Shown one piece after another: positions 49,469-59,166 of a DNA stretch of 64,000 bases. The notes beneath the pieces were generated by a model. It had not been told where the DNA came from. It was given only the letters and a program-made list of their open reading frames with translations, and did not search any database. The stretch lies in the NCBI RefSeq assembly GCF_000282135.1, contig NZ_AKJW01000088.1, positions 62,001-126,000 of the forward strand. The letters run 5' to 3'. The position numbers were made by a program, and so were the translations under genes. Position 1 is the stretch's first letter. Every line of letters begins with the position of its first letter. The DNA comes from Herbaspirillum sp. CF444. Its GTDB lineage: Bacteria; Pseudomonadota; Gammaproteobacteria; Burkholderiales; Burkholderiaceae_D.

Positions 49469-49595
49469 GAATTCTCTTCCCAGTTCCTATTTCGGTTTCA
49501 AATGATACCTTTCATACAGCTGACTGTACAGGGTATGAAAGCCCAGCAAAGGCCCTGTCCGCGCGTCTGTACGACGAAGGACGAGTACTCTTCGG

Positions 49596-49629
49596 ACAAA
49601 AAAATGCCACCCGTTTGCGCGGGTGGCAT
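49596..49629 (-). terminator. Terminator of the acrAB-nodT operon
   Basis: On the minus strand, the stem ATGCCACCCG/CGGGTGGCAT with a 6-base loop is followed by TTTTTTGTCC. It starts 20 bp beyond the outer membrane component's stop. Confidence 0.85.
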
Positions 49630-49648
49630 GCACGGTGAAGCCTTGTGG

Positions 49649-51103
49649 TTACTTGCTGCCTGACGACGACGCCACCGTCGTCTCATTCAAGCCGCCGCCC
49701 AACGCACGATACAAATCAATCGCGTTATTGAGACGCAACTGACGCGCCTGGATCAGCGCCTGCTGCGCCGAGAACAGATCGCGTTGCGCATCGAGCTGGT
49801 CCAGCGAGGAAGCGATGCCGTTCTTGTAGCGCAGGTCGGTCAGGTTCAGACGTTCCTGCTGCGCCTTGAGGAAGGCTTCCTGGGCTTCGATCTGCTCATC
49901 CAGCGTTCCACGCGCCACCAGGGCATCGGCGACTTCGCGGAAGGCCGTCTGGATGGTCTTCTCGTAGGTCGCGATCGCTTGGTTCTTGCGCACTTCCGCC
50001 AGATCCAGGTTGGCGCTGTTGCGGCCGAAGTCGAAGATCGGCAAGCTCAGTTGCGGTCCATAGGACCATGCGCCCGAACCGGACTCAAACAAGCCGCCCA
50101 GCGAACTGCTGGCGCTGCCGAAGGAGCCGGTCAGGCTGATCTTCGGGAAGAAGGCCGCGCGCGCAGCGCCGATGTTGGCGTTGGCGGCCAGCAGCTTCTG
50201 TTCTGCCGAGCGGATATCCGGACGACGGGCCAGCAGGTCTGAAGGCACGCCGGCAGGGATGTCGGTAACGATGTTCTGCAGCGACAGATCCTGGCCCGCA
50301 GGCAAGTCCTTGACGTTGGTGCCGACCAGCAGCGTCAGTGCATTCTCCGCCTGCGCACGTTGGCGCAGCAGCGTCGCCACCGAGGCGCGGGCGGATTGCA
50401 CCAGCGTGTCCGACAAGCGCAGGTCCAGCGCCGACGAAGCGCCGACGTCGAAGCGCTTCTTCGCCAGATCGAGGTTGGTCTGGCGGCTTTCCAGCGTTTG
50501 TTGCGCCAGTTTCAGTTGCTCTGCATACGAACGTTCCGACAGGTAAGCCTGCGCCACTTGCGACACCAGGCTGATCTGCGCCGATTGCTTGGCTTCTTCG
50601 GTCGACAGGTAGGTCGACAGCGCTGCGTCCTTCAGGCTGCGTACACGGCCGAAGAAATCCAGTTCATACGCAGGAATGGCGAGGCCGACTTGGTAGCTCT
50701 TGGTGATCATCGGCGCGCCGGTGGTCGACTGGCTGGCCGACAAACGGGTGCGTGATTCGCTGCCGGTGGCATTCAGGGTGGGCAGCAGGTCGGCGCGCGT
50801 GATCTGGTATTGCGCGCGTGCTTCTTCGATGTTCAGCACGGCGGTACGCAGGTCCCGGTTGTTTTCCAGTGCGGCCGCAATCAGCGCCTGCAGGCGCTGG
50901 TCGGGGAAGAACTGGCGCCAGCCCAGGGTGGCCGCGTCATAGGCGGCCTGGCCCTTGGCGTCGGCCGGATAGCTGCCTGCGACCGGCGCTTGCGGACGCT
51001 CGTAGGTCGGCGCCATCGTGCAGCCGGACAGGACGCCGACGACCAGCAGTGCTGCGCTAATCTGACTCAGTTGCATTGAGCGCAGGGTTGGAAACTTAAA
51101 CAT
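49649..51103 (-). CDS. RND efflux outer membrane lipoprotein, NodT/OprM family
   Basis: The 484-residue protein's signal LSQISAALLVVGVLSGC ends in a lipobox; the mature Cys is followed by TMAPTYERPQAP, usual for OprM-type factors. Two outer membrane efflux repeats contain QYQITRADLLPTLNATGS and GAARAAFFPKISLTGSFGS. It ends with LDLYRALGGG-type sequence, seen as AIDLYRALGGGLNE. It forms the trimeric channel of the tripartite pump. ATG 51103 has GGAGG upstream and overlaps the permease gene by 8 bp. It is the last gene of the operon. Confidence 0.95.
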   Translation of the reverse strand: MFKFPTLRSMQLSQISAALLVVGVLSGCTMAPTYERPQAPVAGSYPADAKGQAAYDAATLGWRQFFPDQRLQALIAAALENNRDLRTAVLNIEEARAQYQITRADLLPTLNATGSESRTRLSASQSTTGAPMITKSYQVGLAIPAYELDFFGRVRSLKDAALSTYLSTEEAKQSAQISLVSQVAQAYLSERSYAEQLKLAQQTLESRQTNLDLAKKRFDVGASSALDLRLSDTLVQSARASVATLLRQRAQAENALTLLVGTNVKDLPAGQDLSLQNIVTDIPAGVPSDLLARRPDIRSAEQKLLAANANIGAARAAFFPKISLTGSFGSASSSLGGLFESGSGAWSYGPQLSLPIFDFGRNSANLDLAEVRKNQAIATYEKTIQTAFREVADALVARGTLDEQIEAQEAFLKAQQERLNLTDLRYKNGIASSLDQLDAQRDLFSAQQALIQARQLRLNNAIDLYRALGGGLNETTVASSSGSK

Positions 51104-54100
51104 TCTCGTCCTCCACATCGATTTTGTGATGGGCAGCGTCCAGCTTGCGTTGGCGTTCGCTGCCTTTGAAGATTTTGCGCACGACGACGAAGAAGACCGG
51201 AACCAGGAACACGGCCAGCACGGTCGCCGTGATCATCCCGCCCATCACGCCGGTACCGATGGCGCGTTGGCTGGCGGAGCCGGCGCCGCTGGCGATGGCC
51301 AACGGCAGCACGCCGAGGATGAACGCCAGCGAGGTCATGATGATCGGGCGGAACCGCAGGTGAACTGCTTCCAGCGTCGCTTCGATCAGGCCCATGCCTT
51401 GCGCTTGCAAGTCTTTGGCGAACTCGATGATCAGAATCGCGTTCTTCGCCGACAGACCGACCACCGCAATCATGCCGACCTTGAAGTACACGTCGTTAGG
51501 CATGGCGCGCAGCGTCACGCCCAGCAGCGCGCCGAGAATACCCAGCGGCACCACCAGCATCACCGCCAGCGGGATCGAGGTGCTTTCGTACAAGGCCGCC
51601 AGCACCAGGAACACGGCGATCAGCGACAGCGCATACAGCGCAGGCGCCTGCGAACCGGAGGTCTTTTCTTCCAGCGACTGGCCGGTCCATTCGAAACCGA
51701 AGCCGGGAGGCAGCTTGGCGACGAAGGATTCCATCTCCGACATGGCTTCGCCGGTACTGCGGCCGGGTGCTGCGCCGCCGGCGATCTTCATTGCCGGATA
51801 GCCGTTGTAGCGGATCAGCTGCACGGGGCCGTTGATCCACTTCGACGTGGTGAAGGCCGAGAACGGCACCATGGTTCCGCCATTGTTGCGGGCGTACAGG
51901 CCGGCCAGATCTTCCGGTTGCAGGCGGCGTTTGGCGTCGGCCTGGACGATCACGCGCTGTTGACGACCCTGATTCGGGAAGTCGTTGACGTAGGACGAAC
52001 CCAAGGCAGTCGACAGCACGCTGTTGATGGTCGAGAACGGCACGCCCAGGGCATTGGCCTTGTCGCGGTCGATGTCCAGTTGCAGCTGCGGCGCATCTTC
52101 CAGGCCTTCAGGACGGACGCCTGCGAGCACCTTGCTTTGCGAGGCCATACCGAGGATCTGGTTGCGCGCCTGCACCAATGCGACGTGTCCCAGACCGGCG
52201 CGGTCCTGCAGGCGGAAGGTGAAGCCGGTCGCGTTGCCCAGTTCAGGGATAGGCGGCGGGTTCAGCGGGAACACGATCGCATCCTTGATCTGCGAAAAGG
52301 CGCCGAATGCCTTGCCGGCAATCGCATCGGCCGATTGCGTCTTGTCGCGCTGGCTCCAGTCCTTCAGCGGCGTGAACACCAGACCGGCATTCTGACCGTT
52401 ACCCGAGAAGCTGAAGCCGGCAATCGCCACGACGTGTTCGACGGCAGGCTGTTTCAGGTAATAGTCTTCGATCTTCTTGATTACTTCCAGCGTGCGGCCG
52501 GTGCTGGCGCCGGCCGGCAACTGCACGTTGGTGATGATGTAGCCCTGGTCTTCGTTCGGCAGGAACGACGCCGGCAGGCGTACATACAGCAAGCCCACGC
52601 AGCCGACGATGACGGCATACACGATCATGTAGCGGCCGGTCTTGGTCAGCATCTTGCCGATGAAGCCCTGGTAGCCGGCAGCGGTCTTGTTGAAGCGACG
52701 GTTGAACCAGCCGAAGAAGCCGCCCTTTTCATGATGATGGCCTTTTTCGACCGGCAGCAGGATGGTTGCGCACAGCGCCGGCGTCAGCGTGAACGCCATC
52801 AGCACCGAGAACACCATCGACGCCACCATCGACAGCGAGAACTGGCGATAGATCGCGCCGACCGCGCCGCCGAAGAAGGCCATCGGAATGAACACCGCGA
52901 TCAGCACCAGCGTGATGCCGATCAGCGCGCCGGTGATCTGGCCCATCGCCTTGCGGGTTGCATCGCGCGGCGACAGACCTTCTTCGCTCATGATGCGTTC
53001 GACGTTTTCCACCACCACGATCGCATCATCGACCAGGATACCGATCGCCAGCACCATGCCGAACATGGTCAGCACGTTGATCGAGAAACCGAACACCAGC
53101 AGCGTCGCAAACGTACCCATCAACGCCACCGGCACGACGATCGTCGGGATGATGGTGTAGCGGATGTTTTGCAGGAACAGGAACATCACCAGGAACACCA
53201 GCACGATCGCTTCGATCAGGGTCTTGACCACTTCTTCGATCGAGATCTTGACGAACTTGGAGGTGTCGTAAGGGATGGTGTACTTCACGCCGGCCGGGAA
53301 ATACTTGGACAGCTCTTCCATCTTCTTGTGCACGGCGGTCGCGGTGCCCAGCGCGTTCGCGGTCGGCGACAGCTGCACGCCGATGAACGAGCTCGGCTTG
53401 CCGTCGAGGCGGCCGGAAGTGTCGTAGGACTGGCCGCCGACTTCGATGCGGGCGACGTCGCGCATGCGCACCGACGAACCGTCCGCATTGGCGCGCAGGA
53501 TGATGTTGCCGAACTGTTCCGGACTGGTCAGCTGGCCGTTCACCACCACGGTCGCGGAAATCTGCTGCGAGGTCGGGCTCGGCAGGGCGCCCAGCGTGCC
53601 GCCGGCGACCAGCGCATTTTGTGCGGTGATGGCATTCGTCACGTCGGCAGGCGTCAGGCTCAGGCCGATCAGCTTGTTCGGATCAATCCAGATACGCATG
53701 GCGCGTTCGGTGCCGAACAACTGTGCCTGGCCGACGCCGGGAACGCGTTTGACTTCGTTCAGGACGTTACGCGACAGATAGTCGCCCAGCGCCACCGGAT
53801 CCAGTTTGCCATCGGTCGACGACAAGCCGATGAACAGCAGGAAGTTGCTGCGCGACTTGGTGACCTGCACGCCTTGTTGCGTCACGGCTGCAGGCAGACG
53901 CGCTTCCACGCGCTTCAAACGGTTCTGCACGTCCACCGCCGCCAGGTCGGCGTTGGTATCCGGCGAGAAGGTCACCGTGATCTGCACCTGGCCGTTGGCC
54001 TGGCTTTGCGACTCGATGTATTGCAAGCCGTCGGCGCCGTTCATTTCCTGTTCGATCAGGCTGGTCACCGAATCGTCGAGGGTTTGCGCGGTCGCGCCGG

Positions 54101-54248
54101 GGTAGGTCGCCGTGACCACGATGGTCGGCGGCGCGATACTCGGATACTGGGCGACCGGCAGGCCGGTAATGGCCAGCGCGCCCGCCAGTATGATGAAGAT
54201 TGCTAGCACCCACGCAAAAACGGGGCGATCAATAAAGAACTTTCCCAT
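51096..54248 (-). CDS. acrB: RND multidrug efflux permease, AcrB/MexB family
   Basis: The 1050-residue protein is full length for HAE1 pumps. It starts MGKFFIDRPVFAWVLAIFII and has twelve membrane helices with two large periplasmic loops. The proton-relay pair Asp-Asp is in IGILVDDAIVVVENVERIM (TM4), and the Lys of TM10 is in AVVGLSAKNAILIIEFAKD. It exports hydrophobic and amphiphilic drugs by proton antiport. It lies 11 bp downstream of the adaptor gene and overlaps the outer membrane gene. The whole operon should be repressed through the operator at 55715. Confidence 0.97.
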   Translation of the reverse strand: MGKFFIDRPVFAWVLAIFIILAGALAITGLPVAQYPSIAPPTIVVTATYPGATAQTLDDSVTSLIEQEMNGADGLQYIESQSQANGQVQITVTFSPDTNADLAAVDVQNRLKRVEARLPAAVTQQGVQVTKSRSNFLLFIGLSSTDGKLDPVALGDYLSRNVLNEVKRVPGVGQAQLFGTERAMRIWIDPNKLIGLSLTPADVTNAITAQNALVAGGTLGALPSPTSQQISATVVVNGQLTSPEQFGNIILRANADGSSVRMRDVARIEVGGQSYDTSGRLDGKPSSFIGVQLSPTANALGTATAVHKKMEELSKYFPAGVKYTIPYDTSKFVKISIEEVVKTLIEAIVLVFLVMFLFLQNIRYTIIPTIVVPVALMGTFATLLVFGFSINVLTMFGMVLAIGILVDDAIVVVENVERIMSEEGLSPRDATRKAMGQITGALIGITLVLIAVFIPMAFFGGAVGAIYRQFSLSMVASMVFSVLMAFTLTPALCATILLPVEKGHHHEKGGFFGWFNRRFNKTAAGYQGFIGKMLTKTGRYMIVYAVIVGCVGLLYVRLPASFLPNEDQGYIITNVQLPAGASTGRTLEVIKKIEDYYLKQPAVEHVVAIAGFSFSGNGQNAGLVFTPLKDWSQRDKTQSADAIAGKAFGAFSQIKDAIVFPLNPPPIPELGNATGFTFRLQDRAGLGHVALVQARNQILGMASQSKVLAGVRPEGLEDAPQLQLDIDRDKANALGVPFSTINSVLSTALGSSYVNDFPNQGRQQRVIVQADAKRRLQPEDLAGLYARNNGGTMVPFSAFTTSKWINGPVQLIRYNGYPAMKIAGGAAPGRSTGEAMSEMESFVAKLPPGFGFEWTGQSLEEKTSGSQAPALYALSLIAVFLVLAALYESTSIPLAVMLVVPLGILGALLGVTLRAMPNDVYFKVGMIAVVGLSAKNAILIIEFAKDLQAQGMGLIEATLEAVHLRFRPIIMTSLAFILGVLPLAIASGAGSASQRAIGTGVMGGMITATVLAVFLVPVFFVVVRKIFKGSERQRKLDAAHHKIDVEDENV

Positions 54249-54259
54249 CTGACAGCCTC

Positions 54260-55486
54260 TTAGTTAGCTTTGGTTGCGGCGTCCTGCTTGGCTGGAGCCG
54301 GACCTTGTGCGGCGGCGGGTGCGGCGGCAGCCGCGTCGCCTACAGGGCCCTTCCATGGAACCGGCTTGACCGGTGCGCCCGGCTTGGTCTTCTGCAGGCC
54401 TTCGACGATCACGCGGTCGCCGGCTTTCAGGCCGTCGGTGACTACCCAGTTATTGCCTTGCGCAGCGCCGGTCTTGACCGGACGCGCGGCAACCTTGTTG
54501 TCGTCGCCGACCACGAATACCGAAGAACCGTTCAGGTCGCGCATGACCGCTTGCTGCGGCACCACGATGGCTTGTTCGTCAATCGCCTGTTCCAGCTTGG
54601 CGCGCACATACATGCCCGGCAGCAGGGTGCGGTTCGGGTTGGGGAATTCCGCGCGGATGGTCACGGCGCCGGTCGTCGAATCGACGCTGACGTCAGAGAA
54701 CAGCAGCTTGCCCGACTGCGGGTAAGTGCGGCCGTCTTCGGTCACCAGCGTGACCTTGGCCTTGTCCTTGCCGACCGTCTTCAACTGGCCGCTGGACATG
54801 GCTTGCTGCAGCTTGAGCAGGTCGGTGCTCGATTGTGTCAGGTTGACGTAGATCGGGTCGAGCTGCTGCACGACTGCCAGTTGCGTCGCGTCGCTCTGGC
54901 CGACCAGTGCGCCTTCGGTCACCAGCGCGCGGCCGATGCGGCCCGAGATCGGCGACGTCACGGTGGCGTAACCCAGGCTCAGGCCGGCGGTCTGCACGGC
55001 TGCCTTGCCGGCGGCGACATCCGCTTCCGCTTGTTTCTGCGCCGCGATGGCGTCGTCATATTCCTGCTTGCTGACGGCGTTGACTTCGACCAGCGGCTTG
55101 TAGCGTTGCGCTTTCAGGGTGGCTTGCGTCAGCGTGGCCTGATTCTTGGCCAGCGTGGCTTGCGCGCTGTCGTAATTGGCTTTGAACGTCGCCGGATCGA
55201 TGCGATACAGCACCTCGCCGGCCTTGACTTCACTACCTTCGCGGAAAGTGCGCTTGAGAATGATGCCGGCGACGCGGGCGCGCACTTCGGCGATGCGGGT
55301 CGCTTCCAGGCGGCCCGGCAGCTCGTTGCTGATCGTAATTTGTTGAGGCGCGATGGTGACGACGGACACTTCGCCCGGCGGCATGCCCGCTCCAGGCTGG
55401 GCATTCGGTTTTTGACCACAGCCTGCAAAGGCGGCCATCACGGCAACGGTCAGGGTAAGGCGCGTGAAACGACTAACTGAGCTCAT
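54260..55486 (-). CDS. acrA: RND efflux periplasmic adaptor, AcrA/MexA family
   Basis: The 408-residue protein is a lipoprotein: signal LTVAVMAAFAGC with Cys23 lipidated. Order of domains: barrel-sandwich start (LPGRLEATRIAEVRARVAGI), alpha-hairpin (about 95-165), lipoyl return (YATVTSPISGRIGRALVTEG), beta-barrel and membrane-proximal domain. The tail is Ala/Pro-rich. It bridges AcrB-like permease and outer membrane channel. It is the first gene of the three-gene operon. The -10 element TATAAT at 55716-55711 (minus) overlaps the AcrR-type operator. Confidence 0.96.
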   Translation of the reverse strand: MSSVSRFTRLTLTVAVMAAFAGCGQKPNAQPGAGMPPGEVSVVTIAPQQITISNELPGRLEATRIAEVRARVAGIILKRTFREGSEVKAGEVLYRIDPATFKANYDSAQATLAKNQATLTQATLKAQRYKPLVEVNAVSKQEYDDAIAAQKQAEADVAAGKAAVQTAGLSLGYATVTSPISGRIGRALVTEGALVGQSDATQLAVVQQLDPIYVNLTQSSTDLLKLQQAMSSGQLKTVGKDKAKVTLVTEDGRTYPQSGKLLFSDVSVDSTTGAVTIRAEFPNPNRTLLPGMYVRAKLEQAIDEQAIVVPQQAVMRDLNGSSVFVVGDDNKVAARPVKTGAAQGNNWVVTDGLKAGDRVIVEGLQKTKPGAPVKPVPWKGPVGDAAAAAPAAAQGPAPAKQDAATKAN

Positions 55487-55714
55487 AAATATCTCGCACG
55501 GTAAGTAAAGTTGAAGCTGCTACAGCAGCGGGTGATTCGAATACGGTCACGAATATGGTCAATACAGCGGGAACTACAGGGGTACAACAGGATGATGCAG
55601 AAAGAAAACTGACAGAAAGACAGAAGCAAGAAGATAACGCAAAAATTGTTGCAGTGCAGAAAAGACAGCGGGTAGGGTAAAACTGACAGCGGCTATTGGA
55701 ATCCGGTGCTATTA

Positions 55715-55738
55715 TACATACATTCTTGTATGTATGTA
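55715..55738. promoter_or_regulatory. AcrR-type 24-bp operator
   Basis: The sequence TACATACATTCTTGTATGTATGTA is nearly identical to the known E. coli acrAB operator, with both TACATACA/TGTATGTA half-sites intact. It lies in the acrA-acrR divergent region and overlaps a minus-strand TATAAT. This supports dual repression of acrA and acrR. The rest of 55487-55900 holds no gene. Confidence 0.85.
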
Positions 55739-55900
55739 TTGCATTGATGTATCGTAATATTTTGAAGATACATATGGAAACATGCAGATTTTCGCGAAAC
55801 AGCCTCTTTGTCAAAGGGAATTGCGATTATTTGTCTTTATTGCACAACGATGGTGCGCGGAGATTGTAATGACACCAACTATTTGTCCGGCAGCCTGATC

Positions 55901-56533
55901 ATGGCACGCTCGACCAAGGAAGAAGCCCTCGAAACCCGTTCGCGCATCCTTGATGCTGCGGAGCAGGTATTTTATGAGCGCGGGGTCTCGCACACCTCGC
56001 TGGCCGATGTCGCCAAGGCAGCGGATGTCACGCGCGGCGCCATTTACTGGCATTTCAAAAACAAGAGCGATCTGTTCGACGCCATGTGCGATCGGGTGCG
56101 CCTGCCGATGGAAGCCATGATGGAAGACAACGCCGATGAGCGCGTCGCCGATCCGCTCGGCGAGTTCATCAAAGGCGGCGTCTATGTGCTCAAGCAAGCC
56201 GCCACCGATCCGCGCTGTCGCAAAGTATTCGACATCATCTTCAATAAGTGCGAATTTGTCGACAACAATGATCCGATTCTCATGCGTCAGCGCGAATGCC
56301 ACATGCAGGGTATGTTGCGCATGGAGCAGATTCTCAAGAATGCCATCGCGCGCGGCCAGCTGGATCCCACGCTGAACATCCGCCGCGCCTGCCTGATGGC
56401 GCATGCCATGTTCAGCGGTTTGCTGGCCGACTGGTTCTTCGCGCCCGACAGCTTCGACCTTGAAAAAGAAGCGGAGAACTTGCTCACCGCCTGTATCCAC
56501 GCCGTCAAGACGGCGCCGACGCTGAGGAACTGA
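55901..56533 (+). CDS. acrR: TetR-family repressor of the efflux pump, AcrR/TtgR-like
   Basis: The 210-residue protein starts MARSTKEEALETRSRILDAA, the AcrR/TtgR/MexR-type N-terminus, and continues EQVFYERGVSHTSLADVAKA and ADVTRGAIYWHFKNKSDLFD (helix-turn-helix, residues about 28-60). The C-terminal drug-binding domain follows. It is divergent from acrA and separated by the operator. The start at 55901 is chosen by family alignment. A longer frame from 55808 exists, and the ribosome site is weak either way. Binding of drugs should release repression. Confidence 0.95.
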   Translation: MARSTKEEALETRSRILDAAEQVFYERGVSHTSLADVAKAADVTRGAIYWHFKNKSDLFDAMCDRVRLPMEAMMEDNADERVADPLGEFIKGGVYVLKQAATDPRCRKVFDIIFNKCEFVDNNDPILMRQRECHMQGMLRMEQILKNAIARGQLDPTLNIRRACLMAHAMFSGLLADWFFAPDSFDLEKEAENLLTACIHAVKTAPTLRN

Positions 56534-56592
56534 TCAGCAGCGATGCAAGCGGCGGTACGGTTGCAGGTTGCCGCTATCCTGCCTTGCTTTCC

Positions 56593-57915
56593 TTACTGCG
56601 CCGGCGGACCCAGCAACCGGTTGACCTGCGCCAGATCCTCTTCCCTCAGGCTGCCGGCGGCCGACTTCAGTTTCAATCCGTTCATCAGCGTATCGTAGCG
56701 CGCCTTGGCCAGATCGCGGCGCGTCGAGAACAGCTGTTGCTGCGCGTTCAGCACGTCGATGTTGATGCGCACGCCGACCTGATAACCGAGACGATTCGAT
56801 TCCAGCGCCGACAGGCTGGAAACCTCGGCGGCCTCATACGCCTTCACCTGCGACAAGCCGTTGCTCACCCCCAGATACGCCTGACGCGCATTGAGCACGG
56901 CGGTGCGGCGCGCGTTCTCCAGGTCCGCGCGGGCCTTGTCGGCCAGCGCGATCGACTCGTCGACTTTACTGCTCACGCTGAAGCCGGAATAGAGCGGAAT
57001 ATTCCATTGCACGCCGATCGAGTTGGCGTAGCCGCGACCATTGGTGTAGGGCGTCAGCTGGCTGTTCTGATTGGTGTAATTGCGGCCGACCGCCAGATCG
57101 ACGGTCGGGTAGTGGCCGGCGCGGTTGCGCTTGATTTCGCTCTGGGCGATTTCCAGCGAAACCTGCTGGGCGACGACGCCGTAGTTCTGCTGCTCCGCGC
57201 TGCTGATCCATGGGTCGATCAGGGCCGGTTGCGGCAGGCTCAGTTGTACGTTGGGACGCAGCGTCGACAAGGGCGCCGGCGGCTGGCCGATGATCTGTTG
57301 CAGTTTGCTGAGCGCCACTTCCAGATCGTTTTGCGCGGCGATTTCCTGCGCGTTGGCGAGGTCGTAGCGCGCCTGCGCTTCATTGGTGTCGGTAATGGTG
57401 GCGGTACCGACGTCGAAGTTGCGCTTGGCCGAGGCCAGCTGTTCCGAGATCGCGATCTTCTGCGCGCGCAGGAAGCTCAGCGCATCTTGCGCGCCCAACA
57501 CGTCGAAATACGCCTGGCCGACGCGCAGGATCAGATCCTGCTGCGCCTGTGCGAATTGCGCTTCGCTGACGGCGACCGAGAGCTTGCCCTGGCGGTAAGT
57601 CTCCCAGTTCGCCATGCGCAGCAGCGGCTGCGTCAGTTGCAGCGTATAGGTGTTGACCGAATTCTGCATCGTGTCGCCGGAGCGTGTGTAGCTGCCGTTG
57701 ACGCCGACGGTCGGCAGGATGGCGGCACGGCCTTGCGTGATTTTCTCTTCGCCGGCGCGCAGCGAATAACGCGCGCTCTGGTAGACCGGATCGTTGGCCA
57801 GCGCTTGCTGGTAAACCTGCACCAGGTCGGCAGCGCGGGCCGATGAGGCCGGCACGCCCGCCAGTGCGGCGGAAACAGCGCCGACGATCAGGGCAGTGGA
57901 GAAAATAGGATGCAT
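56593..57915 (-). CDS. tolC: TolC family outer membrane channel
   Basis: The 440-residue protein has a signal peptide ending near ARAADLVQ. The mature part begins LVQVYQQALANDPVYQSARY, a classical TolC opening. Two repeats contain RAAILPTVGVNGSYTRSGDT and IKRNRAGHYPTVDLAVGRNY, with conserved IPLYSGFSVSSKVDES and a C-terminal LNRLLG-type end. It forms the trimeric channel-tunnel for RND pumps and type I secretion. It has no adaptor in its own transcript. The second RND pump two genes upstream lacks an outer membrane component and may use it. Confidence 0.95.
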   Translation of the reverse strand: MHPIFSTALIVGAVSAALAGVPASSARAADLVQVYQQALANDPVYQSARYSLRAGEEKITQGRAAILPTVGVNGSYTRSGDTMQNSVNTYTLQLTQPLLRMANWETYRQGKLSVAVSEAQFAQAQQDLILRVGQAYFDVLGAQDALSFLRAQKIAISEQLASAKRNFDVGTATITDTNEAQARYDLANAQEIAAQNDLEVALSKLQQIIGQPPAPLSTLRPNVQLSLPQPALIDPWISSAEQQNYGVVAQQVSLEIAQSEIKRNRAGHYPTVDLAVGRNYTNQNSQLTPYTNGRGYANSIGVQWNIPLYSGFSVSSKVDESIALADKARADLENARRTAVLNARQAYLGVSNGLSQVKAYEAAEVSSLSALESNRLGYQVGVRINIDVLNAQQQLFSTRRDLAKARYDTLMNGLKLKSAAGSLREEDLAQVNRLLGPPAQ

Positions 57916-58022
57916 ACGGAGGATTTTCGCGGGGAATAGGTGACAGCCGGATTGGGCTACTCAGGCACTTCGCAGTTCCGGGGAAAATCAAAAAGTCGTC
58001 CGACTTCGAACGAATGCGATTC

Positions 58023-58346
58023 TCAATAAGTCGGCATCGTCGTGTCCACCTGCTTGGCCCAGGCATGGATGCCGCCGGTCAGGTTGGTCACTTTGGCAAA
58101 GCCCTGGCGTTCGAGGAAGGCGGCGACTTGCATGCTGCGCGCGCCGTGGTGGCAGATGCACACCACGGGCTGTTCTTCATCCAGTTCGGAAAAGCGGCTG
58201 GGAATCGTGTTCATCGGAATCAACTGCGCTGCTGCGATGCTGCAGGTTTCGAATTCCCATGGCTCGCGCACATCCAGCAGCAAAGGTGTCGGACGGTCCG
58301 GGTCGGCGATCCAGGCGGCCAGTTCCGGTGCGGTGATGTGCTCCAT
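58023..58346 (-). CDS. Single-domain rhodanese-like protein
   Basis: The 107-residue protein has LLLDVREPWEFE and the active loop CHHGARS, with the persulfide-forming Cys65. It closes with LTGGIHAWAKQVD. It is a sulfurtransferase, probably thiosulfate or protein-bound sulfur to an acceptor, in the cytoplasm. It lies 9 bp downstream of the Pcm-family gene, so both are one transcript, and 107 bp upstream of tolC. Confidence 0.94.
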   Translation of the reverse strand: MEHITAPELAAWIADPDRPTPLLLDVREPWEFETCSIAAAQLIPMNTIPSRFSELDEEQPVVCICHHGARSMQVAAFLERQGFAKVTNLTGGIHAWAKQVDTTMPTY

Positions 58347-58355
58347 ACAGAATTC

Positions 58356-59003
58356 CTAGAAAGTGAAGTGAGAATGGGTGCTGGCGGCGTGCAGGGGTTT
58401 GGCCAGCAGTTCGAATACATCGACGGTGTCGTAGACCTGGTCGGAGGTGCGGGTGATGACTTGCAGCGACATCACCGGCGCTTCGCCGACGATGGCCAGG
58501 ACGCGGCCGCCGACCTTGACCTGCTTGAGGAAAGCGTCCGGCAGGAAAGGCAGGGCGCCCGAGACGACGATCACGTCGTATTCGCCTTGCCAGCCCTGCG
58601 CACCGTTGCCCAGTTCGACGCTGACGTTGACGACGCCGTTGGCCGACAGGTTCTTTTCGGCCAACGCCTTCAGGTCCGGATCGATTTCAACGGTGGTCAC
58701 GTGGCGCGCCTTGTAAGCCAGCAGCGCCGCCATGTAGCCGGAGCCGGCGCCGATTTCCAGCACTTGTTCGTGTTTTTTGACGTTGGCTTCCTGCAGGATG
58801 CGAGCTTCCACCTTCGGCGCCAGCATGCTTTCGCCGCCCGGCAGCGGGATTTCGGTATCGAAAAACGCCAGGCTGCGGTAAGCGGCGGGAACGAACTCCT
58901 CGCGCTTGACCACGGTCAGCAGGTCCAGCACATCTTGCGCCAGCACATTCCAGGGGCGGATTTGCTGTTCGATCATATTGAAACGGGCTTGTTCGATATT
59001 CAT
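58356..59003 (-). CDS. Protein-L-isoaspartate O-methyltransferase family protein
   Basis: The 215-residue protein begins MNIEQARFNMIEQQIRPWNV. The SAM-binding motif I is VLEIGAGSGYMAALLA, and motif post-I is VTTVEIDPDL. The segment normally reading QTISQPYMVA in Pcm is here GESMLAPKVEARIL, so it belongs to a divergent branch and repair of isoaspartyl residues is not assured. Operon with the rhodanese gene and probably tolC. The start is clear from the family N-terminus. Confidence 0.88.
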   Translation of the reverse strand: MNIEQARFNMIEQQIRPWNVLAQDVLDLLTVVKREEFVPAAYRSLAFFDTEIPLPGGESMLAPKVEARILQEANVKKHEQVLEIGAGSGYMAALLAYKARHVTTVEIDPDLKALAEKNLSANGVVNVSVELGNGAQGWQGEYDVIVVSGALPFLPDAFLKQVKVGGRVLAIVGEAPVMSLQVITRTSDQVYDTVDVFELLAKPLHAASTHSHFTF

Positions 59004-59166
59004 GGCTTAGGCTCAATAGCGACGTAAAAACAGCATTTTATCAAACACGGCCGCAGCGAGACAGCAGCGGACCGTCGGTTTCCGTTGCTTTCCGGGGCGC
59101 GCGGCAGGATTTTTTGCGAGCCGGCAGATGTTTTTCGCTTGCTTTCCGCTTGCAAAAAGGAAATAT

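Noticed and set aside
48785..49663. Plus-strand frame of 292 codons opposite the 2OG oxygenase
   Set aside because: The opposite strand has the complete HxD...H oxygenase. The plus frame has no recognisable domain and runs through the operon terminator at 49596-49629.
51126..54206. A plus-strand open frame of more than 1000 codons opposite the AcrB-like gene
   Set aside because: Its product is rich in Arg, His, Gln and Asp with no domain, the usual shadow of a high-GC gene. The opposite strand encodes a complete RND permease.
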